NCBI GenBank assembly: GCA_023229545.1
Contig: JALNZB010000013.1
Coordinates: 1 to 64,000, forward strand
DNA from: Sulfuritalea sp.
GTDB lineage: Bacteria; Pseudomonadota; Gammaproteobacteria; Burkholderiales; Rhodocyclaceae
Direction of reading: 5' to 3'
DNA: 64,000 nucleotides
A model generated the notes under the pieces. The model made no database searches. It saw nothing but the letters and a program-made list of their open reading frames with translations, and was not told where the DNA came from. This document shows positions 7,720-14,951 of the stretch, piece by piece. Position numbers and translations under genes: made by a program. Within the stretch, counting starts at the first letter, position 1; the number at the start of each line of letters is the position of its first letter.

Positions 7720-7759
7720 ATCGGTCTTTCAGCCACCGATGAATCAATGAGTTAGCTCC

Positions 7760-7775
7760 TGGCACAGGCGTTGCT
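7760..7775 (+). promoter_or_regulatory. Sigma-54 promoter of nifB
   Basis: TGGCAC-AGGCG-TTGCT is a full match to TGGCAC-N5-TTGCW. Transcription would begin near 7786, which excludes translation starts before that point. Confidence 0.9.
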
Positions 7776-7809
7776 GAAGGGAAGGGGACCCGACCCGTGG
7801 AGAAACATC

Positions 7810-9303
7810 GTGGAGCTTCCAGTGATTGCGCCCCAGGCGCCCAGGACCGCAGGCTGCAGCGCCGGCAGTTGCGGCTCCAGCGCCGGCCAGATGGGCGGCC
7901 TGTCGGATAAAATCCGCGCCAAAGTGCAGGATCATCCCTGCTATTCGGAAGACGCCCACCACTACTTCGCCCGCATGCATGTCGCGGTGGCGCCGGCCTG
8001 CAATATCCAGTGCCACTACTGCAATCGCAAGTACGACTGCGCCAACGAATCGCGCCCCGGCGTCGTCTCCGAACTGCTGACGCCCGACCAGGCGGTGAAG
8101 AAAACCCTCGCTGTCGCCGCCACGATTCCGCAGATGTCCGTGCTCGGCATCGCCGGCCCCGGCGACCCGCTGGCCAATCCCGCGCGCACCTTCGAGACCT
8201 TCCGCCAGTTGGCCCTGAAAGCGCCCGACATCAAGCTCTGCGTGTCCACCAACGGCCTGGCGCTGCCCGAGTGCGTCGAGGAATTGGCCAGGCACAACAT
8301 CGACCACGTCACCATCACCATCAACTGCATCGACCCGGACGTGGGCGCGAAAATCTATCCGTGGATTTTCTGGAACAACCAGCGCATTCATGGCCGCAAG
8401 GCCGCCGCGATACTCATCGCGCAGCAGCAGAAAGGCCTGGAAATGCTGGTGGCCAAGGGCATCCTGGTCAAGGTCAATTCGGTGCTGATCCCCGGCGTCA
8501 ATGACGAACACCTGAAAGAAGTGTCGAAGCTGGTCAAGGCCAAGGGCGCGTTTCTGCACAACGTCATGCCGCTGATCGCCGAGGCGGCGCATGGCACTTT
8601 CTACGGCCTCATGGGCCAGCGCAGCCCGCGTCCGGATGAACTCAAGGCCTTGCAGGACGCCTGCGCAGGCGACATGAACATGATGCGCCACTGCCGCCAG
8701 TGCCGCGCCGATGCGGTCGGCATGCTCGGCGAAGATCGCGGCGACGAATTCACCCTCGACAAGATCGAGGCCATGGACATCGACTACGAGGCGGCCATGG
8801 TGGTGCGCGCCGCGTTCCGCGCGCAAGCGATGGCCGAGCTGGAAGCCAAGCGGCGACACAAGGAAAAGGCGTCGCAAATCCTCCGCTTCCAGCCGCGCGT
8901 CGCAAAGCCCGCCGGTCGCCCCGTGCTGATGGCGGTGGCGGCGAAGAACGGCGCGGTCGCCGCGCATTTCGGCCACGCCAAAGAGTTTCTGGTTTACGAA
9001 GCCGCCGCCGATGGCGTCAAGTTTGTCGGCCATCGCAAGGTCGAACAGTACTGCGCCGGCAACGAAACCTGCGGCGATGCCGAATCGGTACTCGAGCGCA
9101 GCATCCACGCGCTCGCCGGATGCGAAGTGGTGCTCTGTTCCAGGATCGGCATCGACCCATGGCGCGATCTCGAAGCGGCCGGCATCCAGCCCAACGGCGA
9201 ACACGCCATGGAGCCCGTCGAGGACGCTGTCATGGTCGTGTGGCGCGAAATGCTGGCGGCGGGCAAGCTCGATTTCAAACCGTCCGCAGCGAAGTGCGCG
9301 TAG
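7810..9303 (+). CDS. nifB: FeMo-cofactor biosynthesis radical SAM protein NifB
   Basis: NifB fuses two 4Fe-4S clusters with a carbide and sulfur to make NifB-co, the precursor of FeMo-cofactor. The N-terminal radical SAM domain holds the CX3CX2C motif CNIQCHYC (about 64-71), and the last 120 residues form a NifX-like cluster-carrier domain (VLMAVAAKNGAVAAHFGHAK). The frame opens at a TTG at 7771, but that lies inside the -12 element; GTG at 7810, preceded by GGAG seven bases away, is the better start and gives 497 residues. Both domains are full length. It heads a run with two ferredoxins and draG. Confidence 0.96.
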   Translation: MELPVIAPQAPRTAGCSAGSCGSSAGQMGGLSDKIRAKVQDHPCYSEDAHHYFARMHVAVAPACNIQCHYCNRKYDCANESRPGVVSELLTPDQAVKKTLAVAATIPQMSVLGIAGPGDPLANPARTFETFRQLALKAPDIKLCVSTNGLALPECVEELARHNIDHVTITINCIDPDVGAKIYPWIFWNNQRIHGRKAAAILIAQQQKGLEMLVAKGILVKVNSVLIPGVNDEHLKEVSKLVKAKGAFLHNVMPLIAEAAHGTFYGLMGQRSPRPDELKALQDACAGDMNMMRHCRQCRADAVGMLGEDRGDEFTLDKIEAMDIDYEAAMVVRAAFRAQAMAELEAKRRHKEKASQILRFQPRVAKPAGRPVLMAVAAKNGAVAAHFGHAKEFLVYEAAADGVKFVGHRKVEQYCAGNETCGDAESVLERSIHALAGCEVVLCSRIGIDPWRDLEAAGIQPNGEHAMEPVEDAVMVVWREMLAAGKLDFKPSAAKCA

Positions 9304-9315
9304 GAGGCTCCGCTC

Positions 9316-9594
9316 ATGGCCCTTGAAATCATCGAAAGCTGCGTGAGCTGCCATGCCTGCCTGGCGCTGTGCCCAAGCCAGGCGATCATCGAAACCAGGC
9401 CTCACTTCCTGATCGACGCCGGCAAATGCAGCGGATGCCTCGGCGATTTCGCCGACGCCCAGTGCGCCGCCATCTGTCCCATCGAAGGCGCGATCCTCGA
9501 CGAATTCGGCGTCGCCATGAACCCGCCCGGTTCGCTCACCGGCATTCCGCCGGCGCGCCGGGCAGCGGCGCAAGCCGAGATCGCGGCGCGCTGA
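9316..9594 (+). CDS. 4Fe-4S ferredoxin downstream of nifB
   Basis: A 92-residue two-cluster ferredoxin with CVSCHACLALCP (about 9-20) and a second motif with a longer spacer, CSGCLGDFADAQCAAICP, as in FdxN-type proteins encoded after nifB. It probably delivers electrons to NifB or other FeMo-co assembly steps. It starts 13 bases after nifB with GGAGG seven bases upstream of the ATG, so it is in the nifB operon. The last 20 residues are Ala/Arg-rich and carry no cluster ligands. Confidence 0.9.
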   Translation: MALEIIESCVSCHACLALCPSQAIIETRPHFLIDAGKCSGCLGDFADAQCAAICPIEGAILDEFGVAMNPPGSLTGIPPARRAAAQAEIAAR

Positions 9595-9641
9595 TGGCCG
9601 GCGCGGCATGCCCTTGTTGATTCCAGTTGCGGAGAGTTCCC

Positions 9642-9929
9642 ATGCCAAAAGCCACCATCACCTTTGAAGACATCGGCATTACCGTCACCGTGCCCGCCGG
9701 CACCCGCCTGATCGACGTTTCCGAAGCCGTCGGCGCCGGCATCACCTACGGCTGCCGCGAAGGCGACTGCTGCACCTGCCTGACCAAAATCGTCTCCGGC
9801 CACGAAAACCTCGCCGCGCCCTCGGTGCTCGAAGACCAGGTGCTGAAGGACAACCTCGCGCCGCGCCACCACCGCCTGGCCTGTCAGGCGCAGGCGCTGG
9901 GCGGCGCCATCGTCGTCAAACCCGGCTGA
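9642..9929 (+). CDS. 2Fe-2S ferredoxin
   Basis: A 95-residue plant-type 2Fe-2S ferredoxin: ligands in CREGDCCTC (about 46-54) and a distal Cys in RLACQAQ (about 83). Such ferredoxins follow nifB or nifH in many diazotrophs and donate electrons to nitrogenase or assembly enzymes. ATG at 9642 has GGAG eight bases upstream; an in-frame TTG at 9627 overlaps that ribosome-binding site and is rejected. It lies 47 bases after the 4Fe-4S ferredoxin gene. Confidence 0.9.
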   Translation: MPKATITFEDIGITVTVPAGTRLIDVSEAVGAGITYGCREGDCCTCLTKIVSGHENLAAPSVLEDQVLKDNLAPRHHRLACQAQALGGAIVVKPG

Positions 9930-9963
9930 AGCATTTTTCCGCCGTGACGCCGGGGCGCTTCGC

Positions 9964-10851
9964 ATGAACCCGCGTTCGCGCGCCGAGGCGGCCTACCTCG
10001 GTCTGGCGCTGGGCGACGCGCTCGGCGCCACGGTCGAATTCATGACCCCGCGCGAGATCGCGCACCAGTATGCGCAACAGTCCGGCGTGCATCGCGAGAT
10101 CATCGGCGGCGGCTGGCTGAAGCTGCGCCCCGGCCATGTCACCGACGACACCGGCATGGCGCTGGCCCTTGGCGAATCGATCCTCGCCAATGACGGGCGG
10201 GTCGAGCCGCTGGCATGCGCGCAAGCCTTCGACGCCTGGATGCGCAGCAAGCCGATCGACATCGGCAACACCGTGCGGCGCAACCTGCTGCTGTTTCGCC
10301 GCAGCGGTTGTGCCGAGGCGCCGCCTTCCGAATATGACGCCGGCAACGGCGCGGCGATGCGCGTGCTGCCCGTGGCGCTGGCCACCTTCGGTTGCCCCGA
10401 GGCCGAGGTGATCGCCGCCTGCCGCGTCCAGGCGCATGTCACCCATCACAACGCGATGTCCGACGCCGCCTGCGAATTCCTCGCGCTGACGGTGCAGGAT
10501 TTCCTGCGCGGCGAATCCTTGCAACAGGTGTTTCGCCAGCGCATCCAGCCCCTGGTGGATGCGCATCCGGCATTTGCCTTTCGTCAGCGCGCGCGCCGCG
10601 AGAACCCCGGCGGCTGGGTGGTCGAAACCATGCAGGCGGTATTGCAAGCCCTGGTCGATGTCGATGGCTTCGAGAACTGCTTGGTCGATGTCGTCAATCG
10701 CGGCGGCGACGCCGACACCACCGGCGCCATCGCCGGCATGCTGGCCGGCGCGCTCCATGGCCTGCCGGCCCTGCCGCCGCGCTGGCTCAAGGCGCTCGAC
10801 CCAGCGGTGCGCGCCGCCTGCGCCGGGCAGGCGCGGGCCTTGATCGGCTAG
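9964..10851 (+). CDS. draG: ADP-ribosyl-[dinitrogen reductase] hydrolase
   Basis: DraG removes ADP-ribose from the modified Arg of NifH and so reactivates nitrogenase when ammonium is used up. The 295-residue product has the ADP-ribosylglycohydrolase fold with its dimanganese-binding motifs: GLALGDALGATVEF near the N-terminus, VTDDTGMALALGES (about 60) and RGGDADTTGAIAGMLAGA near the C-terminus. It lies 34 bases after the 2Fe-2S ferredoxin gene and so is probably in the nifB operon. Its partner draT is not adjacent: it lies 6.7 kb away beyond the accessory island. Its stop overlaps that of the convergent CBS gene. Confidence 0.95.
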   Translation: MNPRSRAEAAYLGLALGDALGATVEFMTPREIAHQYAQQSGVHREIIGGGWLKLRPGHVTDDTGMALALGESILANDGRVEPLACAQAFDAWMRSKPIDIGNTVRRNLLLFRRSGCAEAPPSEYDAGNGAAMRVLPVALATFGCPEAEVIAACRVQAHVTHHNAMSDAACEFLALTVQDFLRGESLQQVFRQRIQPLVDAHPAFAFRQRARRENPGGWVVETMQAVLQALVDVDGFENCLVDVVNRGGDADTTGAIAGMLAGALHGLPALPPRWLKALDPAVRAACAGQARALIG

Positions 10852-11279
10852 CGGCGAATGTAGTTTTCCAACTGCTGGATGATGAAGTCCTTCTCGGAGA
10901 TGGCGTCCTTGACCATGTCGCCGATGGAAAGCACGCCGATCACCCGGTCATCTTCCAGCACCGGCAAGTGGCGCACCCGCTTCTCCGTGATCAGCGCCAT
11001 GCAGTCCTCGTTGGTCTGCTCCGGACGCACATAGGCCACCTGATGGGTCATGATTTCCGTCACCAGGACATCCTTCGGCGACTTGTCCAGCATATACATC
11101 TTGCGCGCATAGTCCCGCTCGGTAACGATGCCGACCAGCTTGTTCCCCGCTTCCATCACCAGCAGCGCACCGATGTTCCTGGCGGTCATCAGTTGCATGG
11201 CGTCGAACACCGACTTGTCCGACGCGATGGTGGCGACTTCATGACCCTTGGATTCGAGCAATTGGCGTACGGTTTTCAT
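10848..11279 (-). CDS. CBS domain protein
   Basis: A 143-residue protein made of two CBS domains (about 8-62 and 74-128: ATIASDKSVFDAMQLM and AYVRPEQTNEDCMALI), with repeated GALLV/RHLPV and GIVTERD/GVLSIGD motifs. Stand-alone CBS pairs bind adenine nucleotides and sense energy state; the partner is unknown. The frame is open further upstream, but MKTVRQLLESKG at 11279, with AAAGGG upstream, is the natural start. It is convergent with draG, sharing the stop region. Confidence 0.85.
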   Translation of the reverse strand: MKTVRQLLESKGHEVATIASDKSVFDAMQLMTARNIGALLVMEAGNKLVGIVTERDYARKMYMLDKSPKDVLVTEIMTHQVAYVRPEQTNEDCMALITEKRVRHLPVLEDDRVIGVLSIGDMVKDAISEKDFIIQQLENYIRR

Positions 11280-11467
11280 GGCGATCCCTTTCACAAATGC
11301 TGACGATTTGGCAGGCTGCCGGAGAAGTATAGTGCCGCTGGCAGTGCGATTGGGGCCGCCCCCGGTTTTGTTCGCCTGGCGAGATTCTGATTCGGTGAGT
11401 AAAGATGATTGGGCGATGGCATACGCGAGCGGCGTGTAAGCCTCTTGATGACCCGCCCGATTCGGCC

Positions 11468-11755
11468 TTAGGCGACACGCAAGACCAGGCTCCTGCCGCA
11501 CGCTTTGACGTATTTTCGAAGGGTGGCGATCGAGGGAGAATGCTTGCCTGTAGCGAGGGAGCGCTCCAACCGGGCTACCGCCGGTGCTTGCGTACCCATG
11601 AGTTCCGCAACTTGCGCTTGTGTCAGGCAGGCCTCTTGGCGCGCCTTGAGCAAAGCATCCAGCAGAACGGTCTCGTCTCGCTCGATACGTTCAACTTCAG
11701 CGCGTACGCCAGGACGGCGCATGAGCTTCTTCACCAACTGATCATGTGTTTGCAC
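11468..11755 (-). CDS. HigA-type antitoxin (XRE helix-turn-helix)
   Basis: A 95-residue protein with a C-terminal-half XRE helix-turn-helix (LTQAQVAELMGTQAPAVARLERS, here in two segments about 44-66) preceded by a helical segment. It overlaps the upstream toxin-like gene by 14 bases, toxin first, as in higBA modules. The antitoxin would bind the toxin and repress the operon at the palindrome near 12085-12098. Family-level assignment; which higBA subclass it belongs to is not certain. Confidence 0.8.
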   Translation of the reverse strand: MQTHDQLVKKLMRRPGVRAEVERIERDETVLLDALLKARQEACLTQAQVAELMGTQAPAVARLERSLATGKHSPSIATLRKYVKACGRSLVLRVA

Positions 11756-12074
11756 GTTTGATCTCCTTCATTCTGGTTTCGGCAATCTCGCGCTCACGCG
11801 AGGGAGTGCGCTCGGACTTCTTGATGAAGCTGTGAAGCATGACGATGCGCTTTCCTGCGAGCGTGCAGAAAAACGCACGGGCTATGCCTTCAGCGCCTTT
11901 GAGCCGTAGCTCAAACAGCCCGTCGCCAAAGGCTTTGGTATGGGGTTCCCCAATATTTGGGCCAAGAGCAATCATCCTGCGCGTTAGCACGATGTACCTT
12001 GCTGCGAGAGTGTCGGGCAGTTCCATGATCTGTTCCTGCACGGCGTCGCTGTAGTAATTGATCGTGTAGTCCAC
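11742..12074 (-). CDS. HigB/RelE-type toxin (phage Gp49-like)
   Basis: A 110-residue protein of the Gp49/HigB family: YTINYYSDAVQEQIMELP at the start, the core LGPNIGEPHTKAFGDGLFELRLKG (residues about 37-60, in pieces) and a basic end (FFCTLAGKRIVMLHSFIKKSERTP). These are ribosome-dependent mRNA interferases. The start is GTG at 12074. It is first in a two-gene unit with the HigA-like antitoxin and lies in the accessory island. The key basic residues and the FxKK segment are present, so the toxin looks intact. Confidence 0.82.
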   Translation of the reverse strand: MDYTINYYSDAVQEQIMELPDTLAARYIVLTRRMIALGPNIGEPHTKAFGDGLFELRLKGAEGIARAFFCTLAGKRIVMLHSFIKKSERTPSREREIAETRMKEIKRANT

Positions 12075-12084
12075 GGTCGGATAC

Positions 12085-12098
12085 TAACAAATATGTTA
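12085..12098. promoter_or_regulatory. Palindromic operator upstream of the first HigBA module
   Basis: TAACA-AATA-TGTTA, a 5-bp inverted repeat with a 4-base spacer, 11 bases upstream of the toxin start in an AT-rich patch. A probable binding site of the antitoxin. Confidence 0.5.
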
Positions 12099-12156
12099 TT
12101 GATGCGCAAGCCATGATGGCCAACGTGTTCAGGCTGCCCAGACTCGCATTCGAGAG

Positions 12157-12225
12157 GCGGAACATTTGAATTCACCGGCCTGCGCGGCATTATCGCGCAG
12201 CGTCCCCCGCACCGATGGGTTGGGC
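12157..12225 (-). repeat. attC-like integron recombination site (degenerate)
   Basis: Read on the minus strand, one base after the VOC gene stop: GCCCAAC (fits RYYYAAC), then GGGGGAC, then the stem TGCGCG/CGCGCA, then TGAATTCAAA followed by TGTTCCGC, which corresponds to the distal L'-R' pair ending in GTTRRRY (degenerate in the last bases). Length (69 bp), order of elements and position straight after a gene are those of integron attC sites. Confidence 0.55.
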
Positions 12226-12226
12226 C

Positions 12227-12649
12227 TCACTCTTCGGGCAGCAACCGTGGGTTCCACACGACCTCCCAGAGATGATGATCGGGGTCTTGAAAGTAGCCAG
12301 CGTAACCACCCCAAAAAGTATTCTGCGCTGGCTTGACGATAACGGCCCCCGCGCTCTTCGCCTGCGCCATGACGGCATCGACTTCGGCCATGGACGAGAC
12401 GTTGTGACCGATGGAGAGTTCGGTGGGGCTTGGCATGCCTATCGATATTCCGGCATCGTGCGCGAGACTCTTGCGCGGCCAAATTGCGAGTTTCAAGCCC
12501 GGCTGTAAATCGAAAAAGGCGACGGCCCCGTACTCGAATTCCTTGCCAATGATGCCTTGCGTCGGCAGGCCGAGACCGTCCCGGTAGAAAAATACCGCCC
12601 GCTCCAGGTCGTCAACGCAGAGGGTAATAACCGTGATGCGCGGTTTCAT
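12227..12649 (-). CDS. VOC (glyoxalase/bleomycin resistance) family protein
   Basis: A 140-residue vicinal-oxygen-chelate protein: ITVITLCVDDLERAVFFYRD at the start, central repeat LSIGHNVSSMAEVDAVMAQA and the end GGYAGYFQDPDHHLWEVVWNP. The family covers glyoxalases, dioxygenases and antibiotic-binding proteins; the substrate cannot be told from sequence. MKPRITV at 12649 is preceded by GGAGGAG at good spacing, so longer starts are rejected. It ends directly at an attC-like element, as a gene cassette would. Its neighbours are a lipoprotein gene upstream and a HigBA module downstream. Confidence 0.88.
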   Translation of the reverse strand: MKPRITVITLCVDDLERAVFFYRDGLGLPTQGIIGKEFEYGAVAFFDLQPGLKLAIWPRKSLAHDAGISIGMPSPTELSIGHNVSSMAEVDAVMAQAKSAGAVIVKPAQNTFWGGYAGYFQDPDHHLWEVVWNPRLLPEE

Positions 12650-12700
12650 GGAATGGCTCCTCCGCTCGGTGAAGACATGATGGCGCGGTTTATCGTTGTT

Positions 12701-12726
12701 ATCGGCGCGTCGCCAGCGCCGACTTT
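12701..12726 (-). repeat. 26-base dispersed repeat, copy 4
   Basis: Intergenic copy with two mismatches, between the PDZ lipoprotein and VOC genes. The core CGCCAGCGCCGACTTT is intact. Confidence 0.85.
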
Positions 12727-12814
12727 CAAAGGCTATGCGAAATAAATTCGACCCTGGCCTCTTTGATAGCGCCAATCACTTATAAGGAGCGCCTTGAGAG
12801 AGGTTACAGCGATC

Positions 12815-13633
12815 CTACGGGTTCAACTGCACCGTTTTCTCAATTCGATGGCCGCGACGCAGCACAACAAGCGCAATTCTCTTTCCTCGGCGATCACGGA
12901 GAAGCTCGCTAAACGCCTGAGCATTTACGATGTCAATCCCGTCTATCGAAGTGATGATGTCGCCCACCAGTATGTCGGCATTGAACGCTGGAGTTCCGTC
13001 TACGACGAGGCGCACGACAGCGCCCTTGTTGGTCTGGAGTTCCTGACGTTCGTTGTCCGTGAGATCACGACCAAACGCCCCAAGCCCGAACCGTTGCTTG
13101 ACGAAGTAGACGGCTCCATAGTCCGATCGATTTATGGTGATTGGCACATAGTTCGTTGTCGAACCGTACGTGGTGGTCGTGCCACTACCGTACGCAGTGA
13201 CGGGGCCGCCTGGCCCATAAGCTGTGGCTGTTCCAGTTGAATACGACGTGCTGGACGTAGGTGTCGTGATGGGAATCGAAGAAGTGACAGAGCCCGTATA
13301 GCGAGGATCGAGGATAAGAACAAGGTCAGCGCCGACGTCCTTGGCCTGAAGGATCGCCGACGTTTCCGATTCGGGCCGACCGCTGTTGAACATTGAGTTG
13401 CCGATCATCACGTATCCGCGCTTGGCGTAGGCGTCAAGTATTGCTTTCCCGTCGCTTGGGGTGGCTCGTTCAACAACCGGTGACGCCGGCGGCGGGGCTA
13501 CTCTCAGTGAAGCGATGAGTTCAGGGGATGCACCTTGGGCGGGTCGATAGAACTGCTTGTATCCGCTCGCACAGCCTGTGATCAGTATTGCAGCGAGCAG
13601 GCAAATGGATTTTCGGAAAGCGTGGCGTGACAT
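12815..13633 (-). CDS. Lipoprotein with C-terminal PDZ-like domain
   Basis: The 272-residue product has a lipoprotein signal peptide ending in the lipobox ITGC (Cys about 21). A middle part resembling a DUF4136-like or flavodoxin-like fold (GKAILDAYAKRGYVMIGNS) leads into a Ser/Thr/Gly/Tyr-rich linker (about 117-165), followed by a PDZ-like domain (ADILVGDIITSIDGIDIVNA, then a segment ending in VVLRRGHRIEKTVQLNP). It is probably an outer-membrane lipoprotein facing the periplasm. Function unknown. It lies between two attC-like elements together with the VOC gene, in the same orientation. Confidence 0.75.
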   Translation of the reverse strand: MSRHAFRKSICLLAAILITGCASGYKQFYRPAQGASPELIASLRVAPPPASPVVERATPSDGKAILDAYAKRGYVMIGNSMFNSGRPESETSAILQAKDVGADLVLILDPRYTGSVTSSIPITTPTSSTSYSTGTATAYGPGGPVTAYGSGTTTTYGSTTNYVPITINRSDYGAVYFVKQRFGLGAFGRDLTDNERQELQTNKGAVVRLVVDGTPAFNADILVGDIITSIDGIDIVNAQAFSELLRDRRGKRIALVVLRRGHRIEKTVQLNP

Positions 13634-13693
13634 CGTTACTCCCCATGTTGTGCAGCAAAGTATGACAAATGAGCGTATCGGCGGCCACTTTCT

Positions 13694-13763
13694 GTGACCT
13701 AGGTCAAGCTGAGGGGGCTGCGCAGGTCTTATCGCGCAGATCCCTTCGAGCGCCGGGTTTCAT
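13694..13763 (-). repeat. Second attC-like element (degenerate)
   Basis: On the minus strand, after the stop of the next gene: AAACCCGGCG, GAAGGGA, the stem CTGCGC/GCGCAG around ATAAGACC, CCCCCTCAGCTTGA and CCTAGGTC. Its centre closely parallels the element at 12157-12225 (CTGCGCGATAA in both), but the outer core sites are decayed. Confidence 0.45.
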
Positions 13764-14323
13764 TTCGCTGGAGTTCCTATGTTCAATTTCACTTGCGCAG
13801 CTTTGTCGTTCGCCTTGGTATTTTCAATAGCGGTAGGAGAAGGGTTGGCACTTATTGTTTCTGCCTTCGTGCTTAAAGGACTGCTTGGATTGGCGGTGGT
13901 GATTAACGAGTATTGGACGCCAGCGGCAAAACCAAGAGTGGCGGCGGATACCAAGAGGCCGATGGACCAGATGTAGAACTGTATCGGAGCATGTTGGTAT
14001 AGCCACTTCAATGTAATTTTGTCTGGAGATGACATGGGCAGCAGTTGTTGCGGCGGCGGATTTTCTAGCAACACAATGGCCTGATTGAGTATGCCGATAG
14101 CAGTGTTGATGTTTTCGACTTCTTGCTGCTTGGCTTCGAGAACGCGAGCGGAGTTGGTAGCTAGAACGATACTTCGAAAACGGGTGTATAGCTTTTGGTC
14201 GAAGGAAAGGAGCGGTAGCACTTTGTCAGCCCAGGTATGGAACTCGACGTGGCTCACAAAAGGCGATGAGTCGCTGCGCTGGCGTTGCAGCTTTGTCAAT
14301 TCGGCGAGCAATGCAGCAGACAT
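13760..14323 (-). CDS. Hypothetical single-pass membrane protein
   Basis: I do not recognise this 187-residue protein. The first 95 residues are soluble and helical (LTKLQRQRSDSS, then RVLEAKQQEVENINTAIGIL, possibly a coiled coil), followed by one strong transmembrane helix at about 116-139 and a Ser/Asn/Lys-rich tail. Base composition is visibly lower in GC than the nif genes, which suggests transfer. Its stop is embedded in an attC-like element, and it is oriented like the other island genes. Confidence 0.6.
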   Translation of the reverse strand: MSAALLAELTKLQRQRSDSSPFVSHVEFHTWADKVLPLLSFDQKLYTRFRSIVLATNSARVLEAKQQEVENINTAIGILNQAIVLLENPPPQQLLPMSSPDKITLKWLYQHAPIQFYIWSIGLLVSAATLGFAAGVQYSLITTANPSSPLSTKAETISANPSPTAIENTKANDKAAQVKLNIGTPAK

Positions 14324-14369
14324 GATGATGAAACCTAAATGAAATCAAATGGGCCAGGCTCGAATTTAT

Positions 14370-14585
14370 TCAGGCCGCTTCGAGATGAGTCAGCGGCATG
14401 TGGTTAATTGCCAACTGGTGAATATCGGCACGCTGCGAAGCATGCTGCACGTCGATCCCAACCAGAGCGCCCGCCGCGTCGTAGTCCAGTACCACTCCAT
14501 CCACGACCTCGTCGGAGTCCACCGAAGGCCGCTCGGCCAGGTGGATATAGAGCGAATCGGTCGCCGCGTCGTAGTTGAGTTTCAT
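14370..14585 (-). CDS. DUF2283 family protein
   Basis: A 71-residue protein matching the DUF2283 pattern: MKLNYDAATDSLYIHLAERP, then SDEVVDGVVLDYDAAGALVGIDVQHAS. Function unknown; such genes often sit next to small partners in mobile regions and have been suspected to be toxin-antitoxin components. Its start overlaps the end of the gene at 14582-14848 by four bases, so the two are translated together. Confidence 0.75.
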   Translation of the reverse strand: MKLNYDAATDSLYIHLAERPSVDSDEVVDGVVLDYDAAGALVGIDVQHASQRADIHQLAINHMPLTHLEAA

Positions 14586-14848
14586 GACTTGAATCTCCTG
14601 TCGGGGAATGCATTATGCAGCGTGACACCATCCGCCAGCGTTACGACGCGCAGATAGCGTCCGAGTTCCTCAATCCATATCCAGTATCGCACGCGCCCAT
14701 CTTGGGCTTGGACTTCGCGTCTTACCGGATTTCGTAGCGCCTCGATACACCATTCCAAACAAATGTATGGGCGCTTTTCCATCACGTCGTTCCGGAAGTA
14801 ATCAGTCATCGGCTGCATGCAGGCATGTTGCCGGCCATCCCGTGCCAC
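14582..14848 (-). CDS. Small hypothetical protein paired with DUF2283
   Basis: A product of up to 88 residues that I cannot place with certainty (a DUF4258-like segment is possible: RPYICLEWCIEALRNPVRRE, then RYWIWIEELGRYLRVVTLADG). Starts at GTG 14848, ATG 14818 or ATG 14809 are all possible; none has a clear ribosome-binding site. Four-base overlap with the DUF2283 gene indicates a two-gene unit. By analogy with similar pairs it could be the toxin half, but that is a guess. Confidence 0.55.
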   Translation of the reverse strand: MARDGRQHACMQPMTDYFRNDVMEKRPYICLEWCIEALRNPVRREVQAQDGRVRYWIWIEELGRYLRVVTLADGVTLHNAFPDRRFKS

Positions 14849-14911
14849 GTCAAGCCAAAAGCTATAAGGGATCAGCTTCGGATTTGTTTGCGCGGCATTG
14901 GACGCTCACAG

Positions 14912-14937
14912 AAAGTCGGCGCTGGCGAGACGGCGAT
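14912..14937 (+). repeat. 26-base dispersed repeat, copy 5 (exact)
   Basis: Exact match to the consensus (variable bases GA), intergenic, 14 bases beyond the stop of the C1 peptidase gene. Confidence 0.95.
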
Positions 14938-14951
14938 TCCGCGCGGCGCAG

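Noticed and set aside
13140..13160. TGGCAC at 13143 as a possible sigma-54 promoter
   Set aside because: No GC at the -12 position with correct spacing, and it lies inside a lipoprotein gene.
14324..14369. A third attC-like site between the DUF2283 gene and the upstream membrane protein gene
   Set aside because: Only 46 bases and no matching core sites or stem.
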